DNA from: Sparassis latifolia
Taxonomy: Eukaryota; Basidiomycota; Agaricomycetes; Polyporales; Sparassidaceae
Assembly: GCA_018466975.1 (NCBI GenBank)
Contig: CM031554.1
Span: 186,001-250,000, forward strand
Direction: 5' to 3'
DNA: 64,000 bases
Made by a program: the position numbers and the translations under genes. Under the pieces are notes generated by a model, which was not told the DNA's origin, did no database searches, and was given only the letters and a program-made list of their open reading frames with translations. Positions 10,441-23,700 of this stretch are shown here, one piece after another (position 1 is the stretch's first letter; each line of letters starts with the position of its first letter).

Positions 10441-12986
10441 ATCATCCGTATGGAGATGGCAGGATGAACGAAGCTAACGAGTCAATACTATTCAATATTG
10501 CGGAGGTGATAGCTAGCGTTAGTCACGTGTATGCGTCTGCCACGGCATTAAGTTTTCGGCATACACGGTTATCCAGTCTCAAGAATCCTTCTTCAGAACT
10601 CGCTCTAGCCTCTAGCACAGATGAGTCTATTCAGAAACCCCCCGCGGGAAACTAATTCCCCCTTTCCCCGGAACTGCTGAAGAGAAAAATGCGAACATCA
10701 AAGGAATGTCAATGAGCGCCAATGACGGCGTCAACCACCGAGTACCGCGACTCCCTGACATTAATATTGCTCGCCGTGTCACACACGGGGTACCGCGTCC
10801 GCGTAATCATTGGAGACGATAAGCAATGGCCGGCTGCCGCATTTTGGTGTGTGCTACCTCTTTGGTCTGTGTGTCAAGGTGCCCACTTGATGCAAAGCTT
10901 TCTCACCTCACCTTAACAACGATGGGACACCACTACTCGACGTGGTAGGCGATGAGCGTGCACTCGATAAACAACATCGGACACACCGACCAGCGCTAGC
11001 ACCCGACCAATGCGTGCGCCCCCACAGAGCTTGACAGCGGACCCAGGAGACCGCTGTTAAACATTGACAGGTAGCGTCTTCGATTTTTCAGAGCCATGAT
11101 GAAATTACCAAAAGCAGGGGGGGTTCTGCGCAAACCGGGTTTCTGAATAGACTAATCCCTCTAGCAGCCCAGTCTACTGCGGGATAGAAGGAAACGTGGA
11201 AACGTGTCGACGACTGATGTCTCATGTTCACCGTCAAGTCACAGTACCTTTTTCTAGTCGCGGAGTTGTACGTGTCCTGCTGATGCTTAACTTGGAAGGT
11301 CTTTCTGCATTGAAGACATTCTAAGCCTGGACAATAATCTGAGGATCAGGTATCGTGGTCTTCGAACTCACAGCGCTCAGCATCTACGAGCCACCTTTGG
11401 ACTGATCAGGGTTCCTGCAGATCCATTATCGAGGCCCGCGGACCAACCAATTCAACCGAATCTACAGGTTTCGGCCTCTCAGGAGGGGGAGGAAAGAGAA
11501 GCCCGCTATGTTGGTTGTAACCTTCAAGGCCGAAGATGATGATCGATTTCTCGGCTTCATTAATTTATTTCATGCTCTAGGCCCCATCAGACCCAAGTTC
11601 ATCGGACCTTCGCAGTGCGACACCACCGGAGAGGCACCTTCGAAAACTGCGCATTCCAAAAGCCGCTGGATCATCGACTCCGCTTTCATCCAAACTTCCA
11701 TCTGCCCATGTTGTCAAACAAGGTGCTTTGAATAGCTATCCGGGCCGGTCATCTTCGAAGGTATATGCAAACCTAGCATGCCGCCGCTTGCACCCCGTTA
11801 TGGTGAAGTAAATGTGGGGCCAATCTCGGTGAGGATCGTGCGGAGTAGCCGTCTGGATGAGGAACATTCCAACTTCCTCACTGGTGCGTATCACCTCGTG
11901 GGCAATCCAGGAGCCGAAGCAAACACGAAGAGTACGACCGGGGCTTTCGTGGGCCTAGCTTCCATGAGCACCACCTGTGGAGTACGGAAGAGGGTGCACG
12001 TGTACGGCGATAGAATGTTCTGAGTCTTCGCGGTGCGTTCTGCTGCTTCTCAAGGTACACAACCTTGAACGAACACGAGCTCGAGTGGTTCCGCGGTGGC
12101 TGCGATGTAGAGCTATTGTGTTGTTCCAGGCCGAGGCCCACACAATTCGGAGGTTAGCCGTAAATGGGGCGCAACCACACCACTGACATCTTCGAGACTA
12201 CGTGTATGGAAAAACACGCCCTCCAATGTTCTGCTTCTATTCCTCTATGCGCCGTTGCTCATGATTTCTGTGTACGGTAATTCACGCAGTACTCATGAGA
12301 CACTGTCTTCACAGCAGCAGAGACATCACACTTCCTTGACAGACCCCTTATTATTAGTGCCTATCTTAGCATACGTTTGGGACTGTTCCTTGGCGCACTT
12401 GCTCGCCTACTTGCAGTATAAATACACAGATTGCATCATCATGATCATCATGCAGTTTGCAATGGTGCACAATGTGCTTCCAGGCTAGCCTCTCCCGCAA
12501 CGAAGTTATACCTCTCCAAGATACAATTCAACTCGGGACACTGTATCTGAATCAAGAGTCCGTTGCTGCGACTTCTTGCTGCGACTTCTTTTCTCATTCT
12601 TCGCAGACATAGCCGGAATTTGTACGAAGTACAGAGACTTATGTACCATTATCATGATTACGGCGACATGTCGTGCCCCGTGAAAGGATAAAATAGACCT
12701 GCAACAATGAAGCAATGAAGTACCTGGTGAAGAAATGAGAGACATAACAAAAGGGTGTTCTATGCCCTATAGAGAATGTATACAGCAAGAGGGGGAGGAC
12801 TGCAGGGCATCTCAATAGAAATGGAAGGCGTAATGTATGGTGTAGCCAGACCCAGGAGCTCTGGTGGACCGGCTACTAATGGCGAGCAAACTTACTCGCC
12901 TTCCGTATGCGTTCGCCATAGAACCATAATATGAATGGCCTGCAGTGATGTCGAAGATTAGCAATGACAAAATACTGCGAATAATA
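10441..12986. other. About 2.5 kb without a supportable gene
   Basis: Open frames are short (at most about 90 codons) and carry no recognised motif on either strand. The only structured element seen is the 62-bp segment at 12381-12442, which recurs near 53.7 kb and is listed separately. The right end includes the 3' flank of the MFS gene. Confidence 0.45.
12381..12442 (+). repeat. 62-bp dispersed repeat with TATA box (copy 1)
   Basis: This segment is nearly identical to the reverse complement of 53710-53771. It contains GCAGTATAAATACACAGAT, a strong TATA-box context, and ends in a CATCATCAT run. At 53.7 kb it abuts a 46-bp duplicated gene segment, so here it may be a solo remnant of a mobile promoter or transposon end. 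No gene follows it within several hundred bases. Confidence 0.7.
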
Positions 12987-15124
12987 TCAAGATATGCACG
13001 CTGGGCAACCGACGACGATCCCTACTGCGGCAAGGATAGAATTTCCTTTGCCGTACCCTAGCGCCGTGTACATTGAGGGAGCGAAGAGCGGAAAGCCAAA
13101 ACCTGCGAGACTGCGCAGGAAGGTGATCGCAGCCAGGGCTGTGTGCAGAGCCGATCAGCAAGCGCCTGGACATGGGTGTGGAAGTCATATACCGGAGGCG
13201 GCGTGCATTGAGAAGGCGTCGACGACGTATGTCTGGATGCTGATGAAGTTCAGAATGGTTCCCGCGCCAACTAATGCAATTCCCTGGGGAAAAATTAGAT
13301 GGGGAGCACGGACAAGAGAAACTGGAAGATGCTTACAATGTCCGGGACGACCCAATGAATACTGCGCTTAGCTGTCCACCCAGAAATGAGCAGGCCGATA
13401 GGGGTGAGCAGCGTACCCGGAATCATGGACGCTGATCGACAGAACGATCAGTCGGTCTCCCAAGGCACGTCCACCTCCAACTTACGGAGTCGATACTCAG
13501 GCTTTCCTTCGCCGCCGTGTTTTTGCATCAAGTGCTTGTAGAGCTTGTCCAACATGAGCGCGTTGAGCTGCGCTGCACCGACTAACCCCACGCCAAGCGC
13601 GAAGTAGTTGAGCCCAGCAATTCCCACGGTCTCGCGATAGACGAGTTCGAAGATCGAAGGCATCGTCGTGAGGAAGACTATGATTCATAGTGAGTGAGGG
13701 CATCACACAGCTATGCTTAAGGCGACATACTGTAGAGCAAGCCGTAAACGAAGCAGAAGTACACCCCGAGAAGCTGGACGATCGGTTCGTGGATGAAGAG
13801 CATGAGTGGCCGCCTCAGTGCTCGTGCCATAGTAGATTTCCATCTGCAAATAGTGGTCAGCTCAAAATTGAAATTCGGGGAGAAAACGATGCTACTGACT
13901 CTCGATCCGCATTGTCAAACTTCGAACGGATTTCACGGGCGCGTGCAGCCTTCTCCGTCGGGTTCTTCCGCAATTCATTCGCCTTCCGCGCCAAGAGGAG
14001 AGGAGCAAAGGCTAATGCGCCACCGCAACAAATCAGTCAGCCACGCACGGTAAAGTAGTTCGGCCGGCTTACACTCTTTCAGGAAGAACAGACCAAGGAC
14101 TTGGATCACTGCGTCTGCGATGCTTGTGGAGTAGAACTGCAGCAGTCTGTCACAGGCTGTCGCTCGCTCGCGGAACAGAAAATTATATTTACCACCCATC
14201 GCCAAGTCGACTTCTGTGCGATCCATGCACCGACAACGGGACCAATGACTGGTCCAAGCACTGGAGCGACGGAGTATAGAGCGATAGCTTTCCCTCTTTC
14301 TTCCGGCTTCCAACAGTCTGCGAGGACGCCACCGCCGATCTGCAGGCGAGCGAAGTAAGCAAATATGAAAGGCTCGAGGGTCAATATCAAGACGACAGAC
14401 CGAAAGCGGCGCGCTGCCTCCAAGGCCAGCAAGAAAACGGAAAGCCATTATCTGGCTAGTGTTTTGGGAAAGACCACAACCGATATTCCATGCTTTTCGG
14501 TGTCAGACGTTTCAACGAATGTGACGCGATGATACTGGACTGCGCACCCAGATACCACAAGTTTGCGAGCTGAAGTACTCTTGAGCGTCCGTACAGTTCA
14601 CTGAGGGGTCCGAGGAGCAACGGTCCAAAGGCTATGTGGGGAGAACTGGTTAGACTACTGCCAACAACATAGTTCTTTCAAGACATCTACCATATGCAAG
14701 AACAAATATGGAAGTTACGCAAGCCAACTCTGTGCTGTTGCCAATACCGAAGTGCTCGGTGAGTTGAAGGCTTGCAGGGGCAATAATAGAAGATGTAACA
14801 GGTGTGATGAAGGCGAACGCAGACACGACTACAGTAGCTGCCCATTTGCGCCTATAACTCCAGCTACAATAGGGCGTATCAGTACACCATATTAACGATC
14901 GTAGACATAGTGGCTCACTTCATTGGATTTTCCGGATCTTCAGGTCCATCCCAGTCAACGATGAAGACATCAGATTCTTTCGTTGACTCTGTATCGTGGA
15001 GAGCGTCGAAATGGACCTCAGTCGCTCCAAATTGGTTTTCTATATCGACTTGAGAGACCACTGGCGACCCCTTGGAGTCATCTACAGACAACGTGCTCAC
15101 ACTAATTATTCGATTGGTAGACAT
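12987..15124 (-). CDS. MFS multidrug-type transporter (DHA1/TPO1-like)
   Basis: A major-facilitator drug/H+ antiporter, expected at the plasma membrane. About 11 short introns give roughly 500 residues. The hydrophilic N-terminus (MSTNRIISVSTLSVDD) leads to DPENPM, then helices with FGPLLLGPLSELYGRSRV (the loop 2-3 motif), MAFRFLAGLGGSAPL, GVLADCWKPEERGKAIA and APVLGPVIGPVVGAW (antiporter motif C), and the C-terminal half with YFALGVGLVGAAQL, PGTLLTPIGLLISGW and FGFPLFAPSMYTALGYG. Splice checks hold where the family is conserved, for example YL|AWNIGCG and YRL|PSMIPG. The end is unusual: after VGIVVGCPA the frame reads CIS and stops, whereas relatives run on for a further short tail, so a late mutation may have clipped it. 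Substrate unknown. Confidence 0.93.
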
Positions 15125-16338
15125 AATTACCTGTCCATGCACAAGAGTAAGAGTCGCTGAATAAATGACCTCGCTCACATACTCACTTAGATATGAACTG
15201 GAGGGAAAGGCGGACTGGACTGTGACGCTTCGCTCCCTTCAAGCTTGTGCTTATATGTATGATATGATGGCTGTCAACTACGATTCGGTAGTTCTGGCTC
15301 CGATTATGCAGGAGATGCCCTGTGGGACGACCAAAGCGACTGAACAGATGGCGCATTTTGAACCCACGCTGCTGATATTGATTCGCCTTCAAACGTCGGC
15401 AGTAAAGAACGGCCGCATCTATATCTTAGCGTGCATGCGACGTGGGCCACTGGCGCTCAATGAAATGGTACAGCTATTCGGTTCCGTCCCACCAGCCATT
15501 GATCTCATAAGGACCGATGGCGGAGCAAAGAGAAGACGGCGCACCAAAAACCCGCGTGGAGCTAAAGAAACATAATTATGGGATGAAATAGAGATGTGGT
15601 TGCAGCGGCAGAAGATATCGAGCTTGTTTTCCTCCGAACTACGCCGGATGCGAACAGGTCGGATTCTACGAAGGAGTCGGCGGCCGACATAGGGACACAT
15701 GAGATTGTGCCGTCAACCAACGATATTGACGTCGATGGAGAGTAGAAACAAAGTGCGAGAGAGTGAGCCTGAGCTAGTACACGAGTAAACGAGCAAATTT
15801 AACTGACTACGCCGATAATACAGCTCAGGGTCAAAGTCACATGCCGGTTTCAAATATGGTGTTTCAATTTCGTCCACGTCGTCGGCACCGCTCAGGTTTT
15901 CCTGCTTTTAACTCACAGCTGTCAATTTCCTACAGCTTCAAGACTAGAAGATATGTTGATGTCACTCTTCCTTCACCCGTACGCCATTTTCACATCACAT
16001 CGGTCAATGGGTATCGAAGAGAGGAGCGATTGTTCCAATCTACTGGTGTGAGTGCTGCCGGTGCAACTTGCGCTCAATATCCGACGACCGATGCGATTAT
16101 AGTCAAGATACGAGGCATGCCACTTCAATTCCTTTCTTTGTTTTATTGTATTTGTAAATCTTACCCCAGTGCCTCCAGCGCCCCTGGGACAAAACATTCA
16201 GACATCCGACCGCCGCCAGACATGTCATATGATTGAACGTCATGCAGACCCGTAGCTCTTTTAAGTACAACGAGTCTCGCAACATGAAGACCCTATGCGC
16301 CCCTTCCAATTACACGCTTCGTAACTTACTATAGTACT
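15125..16338. other. Divergent promoter region between MFS and acyltransferase genes
   Basis: About 1.2 kb separates the minus-strand MFS start and the plus-strand acyltransferase start. A 131-codon open frame (15841-16236, +) and others show no family signal and are treated as chance. Regulatory sites could not be assigned. Confidence 0.45.
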
Positions 16339-18443
16339 ATGATTGCAACTACTACTAGCACTCCCTGGGCATACTTCTGCGTCAGGTATCCCTACCACTA
16401 CGTGTATTACTCGTCGATGACTCGCTGAATATTTTTCCAGGTTTTTTCTGAGGCTTGTTCTCAACATATTCTATGGAAATATAGTTGTAGAGAATACGCA
16501 CCTGATTCCTGGAAATGGGGAGGCTTGGTACGCACCATCTATTGCAACACGCGGCTTCCTTCTTATTCTCCACCATAGCATTGTTTGTGCCAACCACGAT
16601 AACTCGGTCACCGATGCTGCGTGAGTGCAGCATTGATAGGAGAATATTGCGAAGGCTGATTTGGTGACTCAACAGAATGCTATTGGTTTCGATTCCGCAG
16701 GAGGTACATCTGCTATATACCCTACGTCTTGTATTACTCACAGTTCTGAACCCAGCGGAGAAGTATGCTGAGGGTCACAGCTAAATCAACTCATTTTGGG
16801 AAGACTACATTCGTGGCATGGCTTATTTCACTGACTGGGGCGGTTCCTGTGAAGCGACGGGTCGATTTCGCAAATGGACAGGTTGACAACAGTGAAGCAT
16901 TGCTGAAACTGGTTGAGGTATTATCTTTGGCATTCACGATATGGTAACATTGGCTGATACTAGGAATCAGGCTCTTGAGGTCGGAGAAGCGGTCGGGTTC
17001 TTCCCAGAGGGTGTTAGTCGCTACAGTTCAGCACTTGCGCCAATGAGGTCTGGAGGTAAGTGTGTATTCGTTGCATGTTCCCTGAATGCTCATTTCCTCC
17101 AGTGGGTCGCCTCGTTTCACAAGTTCTTTCGAGAAACCGCGACAAGCCGGACTTTGAGGTTTCCATTCTTCCGTGCTCGATAACCTACATGTGAGTGCGT
17201 TTAATCCGTGGTGTCCCGCATGCCTACTGACGCTTTGTTACTACTCAGGAACCGACAACACTTCCGTTCCGATGTGTTGGTTTCTTTCCAGCCGCCTATG
17301 AAGTTCAAACCGAAGGTGAGCGAGCTACAGTGACTAAGCTGATGATCCGCTCGCTTAGTACCGTGTAGGACCACCCTGAGCTGTTGGAACCCATCGAGTT
17401 CAACCGCATCAGGAGGTTGACGGCGCAAATAGAGGAACGGGTCGGTGCAGGGACGCTTCATGCACCCTCATGGAAGATGCAGCGCAACGCAAAGATGGCT
17501 GCACAGCTCTACGCCCCTCTTGGTACCACAATAAGTTTGGGAGACCACGTCCGGACTGTCAAGATCTTCCTTGAGGCGTTCAAATCTGCGCATGCGGCGC
17601 GGGAGCCGTGCACGCCGGTAAAAGAGATAGTACCCTTGTTTGGCGAGTATGCGAAGGACGAGAGGGACAAAGTCGCGCAGCTGGGGGTTGCTCTGCAGGT
17701 GGGCGTTGTTCCGAGCATTCGCACTTCGTTTATCGGTACCTCCGACTCATCTCTCGCAGGACTATACAGAACGGCTCACCCATTTGCGGATCAAAGATGA
17801 CCGTATTCGTCGCCCTCTACGACGCCTGGCCGTCATTGGTAGGATTGTCCTGCGCTCCCTGTGGGCCTTAATACTCTTCACGCTCTCGTTCCCGGGCTTG
17901 ATTCTCTGGTTGCCCGTCTTCGCGTCATCATACGTTGGTGTACGCCTACTCAAAAGCAAGACCGCCATGGCTGATGCCGAGGTCCGTATCGCGCACACGA
18001 AACAGCTGTGCGGCACGTTTGGGATATTCCTCGTAGTAGCCGTAAGCACTGTATATGCTGCCACGGTTTCGCCTGCGAGAGCACTTCTCGTTCCCCCGGT
18101 GATGTGGATGTCCCTCCGGTGGCTCGAAGATGGCGTCTCCTCGTTCCGTGCGTTCGTCGTGCTCATGCGTCTGCTCGCGCTTGGTCCCACCGCTCTCCAC
18201 CGCTTATACGTCGCGCGCGAGAACTTGCGCGGTCTCGTCATGGACTTCGCGCTTCAGGAGCTGGGCCTGCCGGATGACCCGGCGGAATTCTTCGCGAAGA
18301 CTGCGTGCGGAGACAAGAGACGGGCGAACGGGCAGTGGACGGGCGGGATGGACTATTTCTCGATCATTAGGAGGAGGAAGAAGGACTGGAACGAGGTCCT
18401 CAGGTTGTCCGAACCGGTAGTGTATCCGGAGGACGATACCTAA
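16339..18443 (+). CDS. Glycerol-3-phosphate / DHAP acyltransferase (Gpt2/Sct1-type)
   Basis: It catalyses the first acylation in phosphatidate synthesis, at the ER membrane. About nine introns give roughly 540 residues. The ATG at 16339 opens MIATTTSTPWAYFCV, which splices in frame into a hydrophobic segment RFFLRLVLNIFYG. PlsC-type motifs follow: the catalytic NHDNSVTD (H and D), the FG-containing AKSTHFGKTTFVAWL, and FFPEGVSRYSS (substrate binding). The later part has ITYMNRQHFRSDVLVSF, a soluble insert around LHAPSWKMQRNAKMAAQLYAPLG, and then DDRIRRPLRRL followed by two to three membrane helices (SFPGLILWLPVFASSYVGV and others) and MWMSLRWLEDGVSSFRAF. The protein is shorter than yeast Gpt2. 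No lesions were seen. The two yeast paralogue types cannot be separated from this sequence. Confidence 0.93.
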
Positions 18444-18561
18444 AGTGGATTCCTCCCCACTGCTCGATCCCTACCGGATCAAAGCTTGTTGAGTTCTCCA
18501 AAACACGATGTCGCTCCCGGTGCAGTGCTTCATGTTCGAAGTTTCGTATGTTTGTCGATTC

Positions 18562-19040
18562 TCAGACGTTATAATTTGAACTTTCAGGATCCTTTATTCC
18601 GACTAATACGCGATCATCAGTATCGTAACCCTCATTTTTTGTAGAGCTACTATGTAGAACCGACATCGACTCTCTTTGCTCAGCTTGGGCCATTGTTGCC
18701 ACTTTCCTGCTCGCTGAAGGGCTACTGTTGTAGAATTGTATTTCCTGTCGTATGTGATAGAAGTTTAGGTACAACTGACGCAATAAAGTGCGTTCATGCT
18801 CAAGCTTGCCGCACCCTAGTGAAATTATGGGCACAAGTATCTTGTGGCGTTGCATACTTGCATCGCTGCCCACTGTGGCTTCTATGACACTTGAGATCAG
18901 TCTTTGAACTTGATCTCTGCGGGATGTCCTCACATAGTACCCAATACATGGCACACCTTGTCAAACATAGTCAAATGACCACCCAAGCTTTTCCGACCAG
19001 GCGCCGTGTCTTCTGCAATTTTATGAAACTTATTGTTTCG
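18562..19040 (-). pseudogene. Possible decayed C-terminal part of an unknown gene
   Basis: A 131-codon minus-strand frame ends at 18562 and reads like real protein (GYYVRTSRRDQVQRLISSV, PIISLGCGKLEHERTLLRQL, YDTDDRVLVGIKDPESS). Immediately upstream the same frame continues with AWSEKLGWSFDYV but is cut by an in-frame TGA, and other protein-like fragments lie in different frames. I do not recognise the family. It may be the remnant of a gene or a chance open frame. Confidence 0.3.
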
Positions 19041-19693
19041 AGGTTACAAAATTTCTCTGTCAGGGAAGGACGCAGTACAACGTCTTCCAAATACTTCATC
19101 GATTACGTGGATCTCTGTCTTGATATGCATTGGGCAAGAACCGAACTTATCAGGTGTGCGAAATTGTGATGCTGACCACTACTCCAATCTTGCTGAGGTC
19201 ACTCTGCTTGCAGGGCGGATTTCCTCTCAATATTGTTCGTCGTCGCTTATTCGTCAGGTTGAGAAGTCGGATCAGTAAAGCACTCCACATTGGATCTGAT
19301 CGGCATGTAAGTGGTGCGGATCTTGTGGATATTGCGTCGTTGGGTATCATCTCGTGAAGTTTGAATTGAGTGCCGATCTCGAAGGTCTGTCATGAGTTAC
19401 CATTTGTGACTTCTTTTTTAATGTACAGCATTTGTCTTATCTCGATTTCTGGTCACGTTCTGACGAGGTGAGTAACCTCGTGTTAGCGTAGTCAGTCAAT
19501 TTTAGTCGTTTCCTCGTCAGGTTCCGTGTCGATTGGGCGGATCGAGGCCGAGTACGGGCCGCGCTCACTGCCGTTTGCTTCCGGTGTCACGGTATGGGGC
19601 ACAGCATCATCACATCGTGTTACCACGCCCACCCTTCATCTATTCTCTCATCTCTTCTTGCACATTCTTACGACCTTCGACTATATTCACACA

Positions 19694-20404
19694 ATGGGTG
19701 AGTTCAATGTTACTGTTGAAGAATACTGTTGACTGACAAGGTTGATGATCAATAGCTGCGAGTTTTGAGAACCGTAGCATTCAACTAGCAGCAGTGCTGT
19801 TGATGCTTTCAGCTTTACCAACAGCGCATGCGTACTGTTATATTGATTCGTTAGTACCTTTGGTCACAGTTATGCGATTTTGCGTGTCCCCTAACGGTTC
19901 TGACAACAGGGATGGATATGAACGATGCACGATGGCTACAGGTGTACGGGCTGCAATAGGGATCGTCATTGGTGAGGATTGTCTATTGTTTTTGTGAATA
20001 CCGTTATTAACTTGTTCAAATTTGAGTAGCTGTGGTAGTTGTGTTGCTCCTTTTCGTCGTAATGTGGATGCGGAGACGTCAAGTGCAGCGCCGCAATTTG
20101 GCGTATATCGCTGCGCCTGCCCCGGTTCCCCCTCCTGCGTACCCACAACAGGGATCCCCGTACATAGACGGCGGGGCTTACATGGCCAATGGCAATGCTG
20201 GTTACTATCAACCAGAATACCCTCAGTACCCACCTCCCACGCTTGGCGGATACGATCCACAGAACGGCTTTGCACCGGTGAGTTCTTATTTCCTGGCACT
20301 TGCCTGGATAGTTCAGAAAACCTGATTTCTTTCTCCGATAGCCGTATCAGCCGCCCAAATATTCTCCTCCTGCAGGTGTCTCTCCTGCCAAAGTGGATGT
20401 CTGA
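19694..20404 (+). CDS. Small secreted-type single-pass membrane protein with proline-rich tail
   Basis: Function unknown. Exon 1 contributes only ATGG; the next exon supplies ASFENRSIQLAAVLLMLSAL, so residues 1-27 form a clear signal peptide ending at TAHA. A short outside segment follows with cysteines in YCYIDSDGYERC. Next comes one strong transmembrane helix (IGIVIAVVVVLLLFVVMWM) and a basic stop-transfer stretch RRRQVQRRN. The cytosolic tail, rich in P, Y and G, contains PPPAYPQQG and YPQYPPPTLGGYDP. Length is about 156 residues over five exons. The architecture resembles Shisa-like adaptor or sensor proteins with PPxY-type tails, but homology is not claimed. All splices keep frame. Confidence 0.85.
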
Positions 20405-20790
20405 TCATCGACTACGACCATGGCAGCTTGTTTCACTGTTCTGTACACATCCATTCACGGTGTATATTATGCTCTTGCTGTATTACCTGCAGTGCAATGT
20501 AATTTCTTCTGAAAGTTTGGTGAAACCTGTGTGAAATCGCGACGGATCACGAGTTTGCGAACTTGTTCCAGACACTTTTCGCTTCCTCTCCCCGTCTTCA
20601 ATATTCTTGTTCTATTCTTTGTTGTCAATTGTCACGGTCAACGTTCAAGCTTGTGCCAATCTGCCGGAACGCTTGGCTCGAAATATTCAGAAATACCGAC
20701 GTCGCGACGTCGCTTAGCGACGCTTACCCCAAGTGTAGCCTTCACTTCCCCTAACTCCTCAATTCACTGCCTTGCGACATTTCCTTGTCG

Positions 20791-23700
20791 ATGCCCAGTC
20801 TTTTCTCTCGAGCACGCACCATATCCACACCGAAGAAATCCGACGCTGCAGCCGCCTTCGACGAATTTGGGAGGATTAACAGCAGGGGCTCCGCCCGCAC
20901 CCTCATCGTCTCTTCGACAAAGCACAAGAAGTCGAAGAAGGTCGCCTCGCCAGAGCCGGAAACTCAGGAATGTGAGGTCCCAGACGGTAGCTTTCTACCC
21001 CTGAACCTCGATCCCCCACGTTTCGAGGCGGGCGAGGAACCGGGGCGGCAGAGCAACGACTACGGCTACCTCTCGTACGGGCGACATGTCGTGCTGGGGC
21101 TCGAAGAGGTCGCACGGCTGGTGGACGTTGTGGGGAACGAGCTGGGCACGCGGGGACTGACGACGCCATTCATCTTCTCGACGTTGGCTCTGGACGTGTC
21201 GTCGTCGGCGGTGAAGCGACCAATACAGGCATTTCTGAGGACGTGTAGCAAGCCCGGCGTAGAGTCGGAGCGGCAATGGCGAGACGAGGCTCGGTTTGCG
21301 GGCCCGCACGAGCTCGGGATGTGTCTCCGGTGGGGACTAGCGCGGGTAGTGCGCATCGTGAAGGGGCAGGAGGTGCGCGGCCTGCTCGGATTACAGAGCT
21401 ACGTCGACTGGAGAGACGCAGAGACTGGTGCGTACGCCGCGTCCGCTCACCGGGTGTCGCACTGACCGCTGGCCTACGCCCCCGCCGCCGCAGCGTTGAA
21501 CTATCCCGAGGCGCATTTCGCTGAGTTTCTCGCGCCATTGGAGCCGATTCTACAGTCGCTGCTCGTCAACTTACTCTCGTTACTGACACGGTTCACGGCG
21601 CACTCGGCGTCGTCCGGGCACACGCCGCCGACGCTCTCCCCGTTGTTTGGCCCATTGCTGTTTGGGCTCGGACCGTCGACGCTGGCGTTCCATCACGTCT
21701 ACATGTATTACCTGCGGGCAACGACAGCCACGGAACACCTCATGCTGTCGTTTATCCGCTGGCAGGACGTATCAGGGACTGGGTCCGGTTCAGGCTCGAG
21801 CACGCTTGCGCTGGGTGTCCCGACGAGGTTGAAGGCATGGATCCACGGATACCCCGGGATGCTGCCGTCCATCTGCAAGCACGACCGGCCGCAGCCGCGG
21901 CGGGGCGCACGCACGGTGAGGGTCTTGAGCGTGCGGCGCAACGTGCGAATGTACTCGCCTGACCTCGTTAAGTCCGCCGCCAGCTGGGGGCACAGACCAC
22001 GAGGTCCAACATCTATTGCTGGTGAGCGTGCGCTCGTGAACTCGGAGGATTGGGAGCGCATCGCACCGTCTTCGCTCAAACTCCAGCCCCGTTACTCGGA
22101 CGCGTACAGGAAGCGGATGGATCTCCCATCAACATTTTATCCCGACACTGGCGGAAGTTCTCCCGCATCAACCAACACCGTCCCTTCGCTCGCATCGTCC
22201 GTTTCCACGACATCTTCAGTGACATCAAGTCTTTTTGACGACCAAGAACATTCGATTGGGAAGGCAAGCGAAGACCGCTTCAGGAGTCTCACAGATTTGA
22301 AGTGGGGAGAATTTGAGGTAATGGGCTTCGGTGATCTTGGTGCGGACGAGAAGAAGCTACAGTTCGACCTGACAGAGGGCGCGAGAGCAGTAAGTCGCAT
22401 TCATTGTGTTTGCACAATGAGGATGTGCTATGTATATTAATGTACACGCGTCTTCAGTCCCGCGCAGCCAAACGTGCGACGCTCACCTGGCAGGATTTTT
22501 CTTCATCTGGATTTACGCGCTCAGATGCACCCTTGAACGCAACGCTTCAATTTAGTCCTCCTGTCACGAACACTGTCAATTCATGGCCATCGCACTCTGC
22601 AGAAATTTCACGCAAGCTGAAGAAAACGCAGAAGTCGCTGCCGGCTTTCGGGTGGGACACTGAACCGGTGATGGGCTCGGAGGAAGTCATCGAAGAGGCT
22701 TTCCTCGATGTATTTTGTGATTTGGTATACGGTGGAGGGTGGATGGATGCTGAGAGGTGGGAAGAGATACATCGCGAGTGCAACTGGGCATTGGTAGGTG
22801 TTGACATTTGCATTTGTTAGTGCATGGTTCTACTAACTTTCTACCGTGGCTTAGGTGGAGTTCAAATCTCTCCCAGTCACGAGAACCACAACATCTGGAA
22901 CTGCAGATCCACGCACATCGACTACGCTCATTCTCTTCGAAGAATTTGTCCCTTGGGAATATCAGCAACAACTCGCAGCGTCTGGTACGAATCGACGCCG
23001 GTTGCCTTCGCTCTTTGGTAATACGTCGAAATCAAAGCAATGGAAGCCTGCCGCAACCCTGAATGGTCGGCCTTATGTCATTGGACACGTCCCTAATAGC
23101 CCATCATATCGTGAAGTCGAGTTCGAAGGTATGCTCCGCTCGAATGGCAGCACGACAAAAATCATCTCGCTCGCCCGCAGCCCATCCAAAGAATTTCAGC
23201 GAGAGACACGTTCGCCAGGCCCCGCTGCGAGCACCGTCGCGACTCCTGGCCATAGCGAGGCGCTACTCACAGTAGCACCCGAGAAGTGGCTCAATCCCGT
23301 GCCACGTATACAAGCCCGCACCGATTCGCCTACTCTACGCATACTCACCCGTCAGGAGGCGGTGGCGTCTCCGAGTCCGAGCACCAAGAGACGGTTCCGA
23401 TTACCTGTCAGTCCAGGTGGGTCACGACGCTCTGGCGTCCCGCCTGCGGAGTACGAGAACGTAGACTTTGACACCCGCCTAGCTAGTTTTGACGAAGATG
23501 ATCTCGGAAGCGGGAAGCACAGCAAGCGCCAGTCTAAAGACGATGCGTGGGTCGACATTCTTGTTGCCAACAACAGCCGCCGCATGGCCGGCCAAGACGT
23601 AGATCTGCGCAATGGTCATGGGCTCAAAGGTGGAAGGTCTGACCCGGAGCTGGCGAGCCAGGAGGTGTCCGAGGTATTGGCCTCTGTACGGGAGCACCTT

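Noticed and set aside
15165..15575. 136-codon plus-strand frame upstream of the MFS gene
   Set aside because: It overlaps the 5' coding end of the MFS gene and shows no family similarity.
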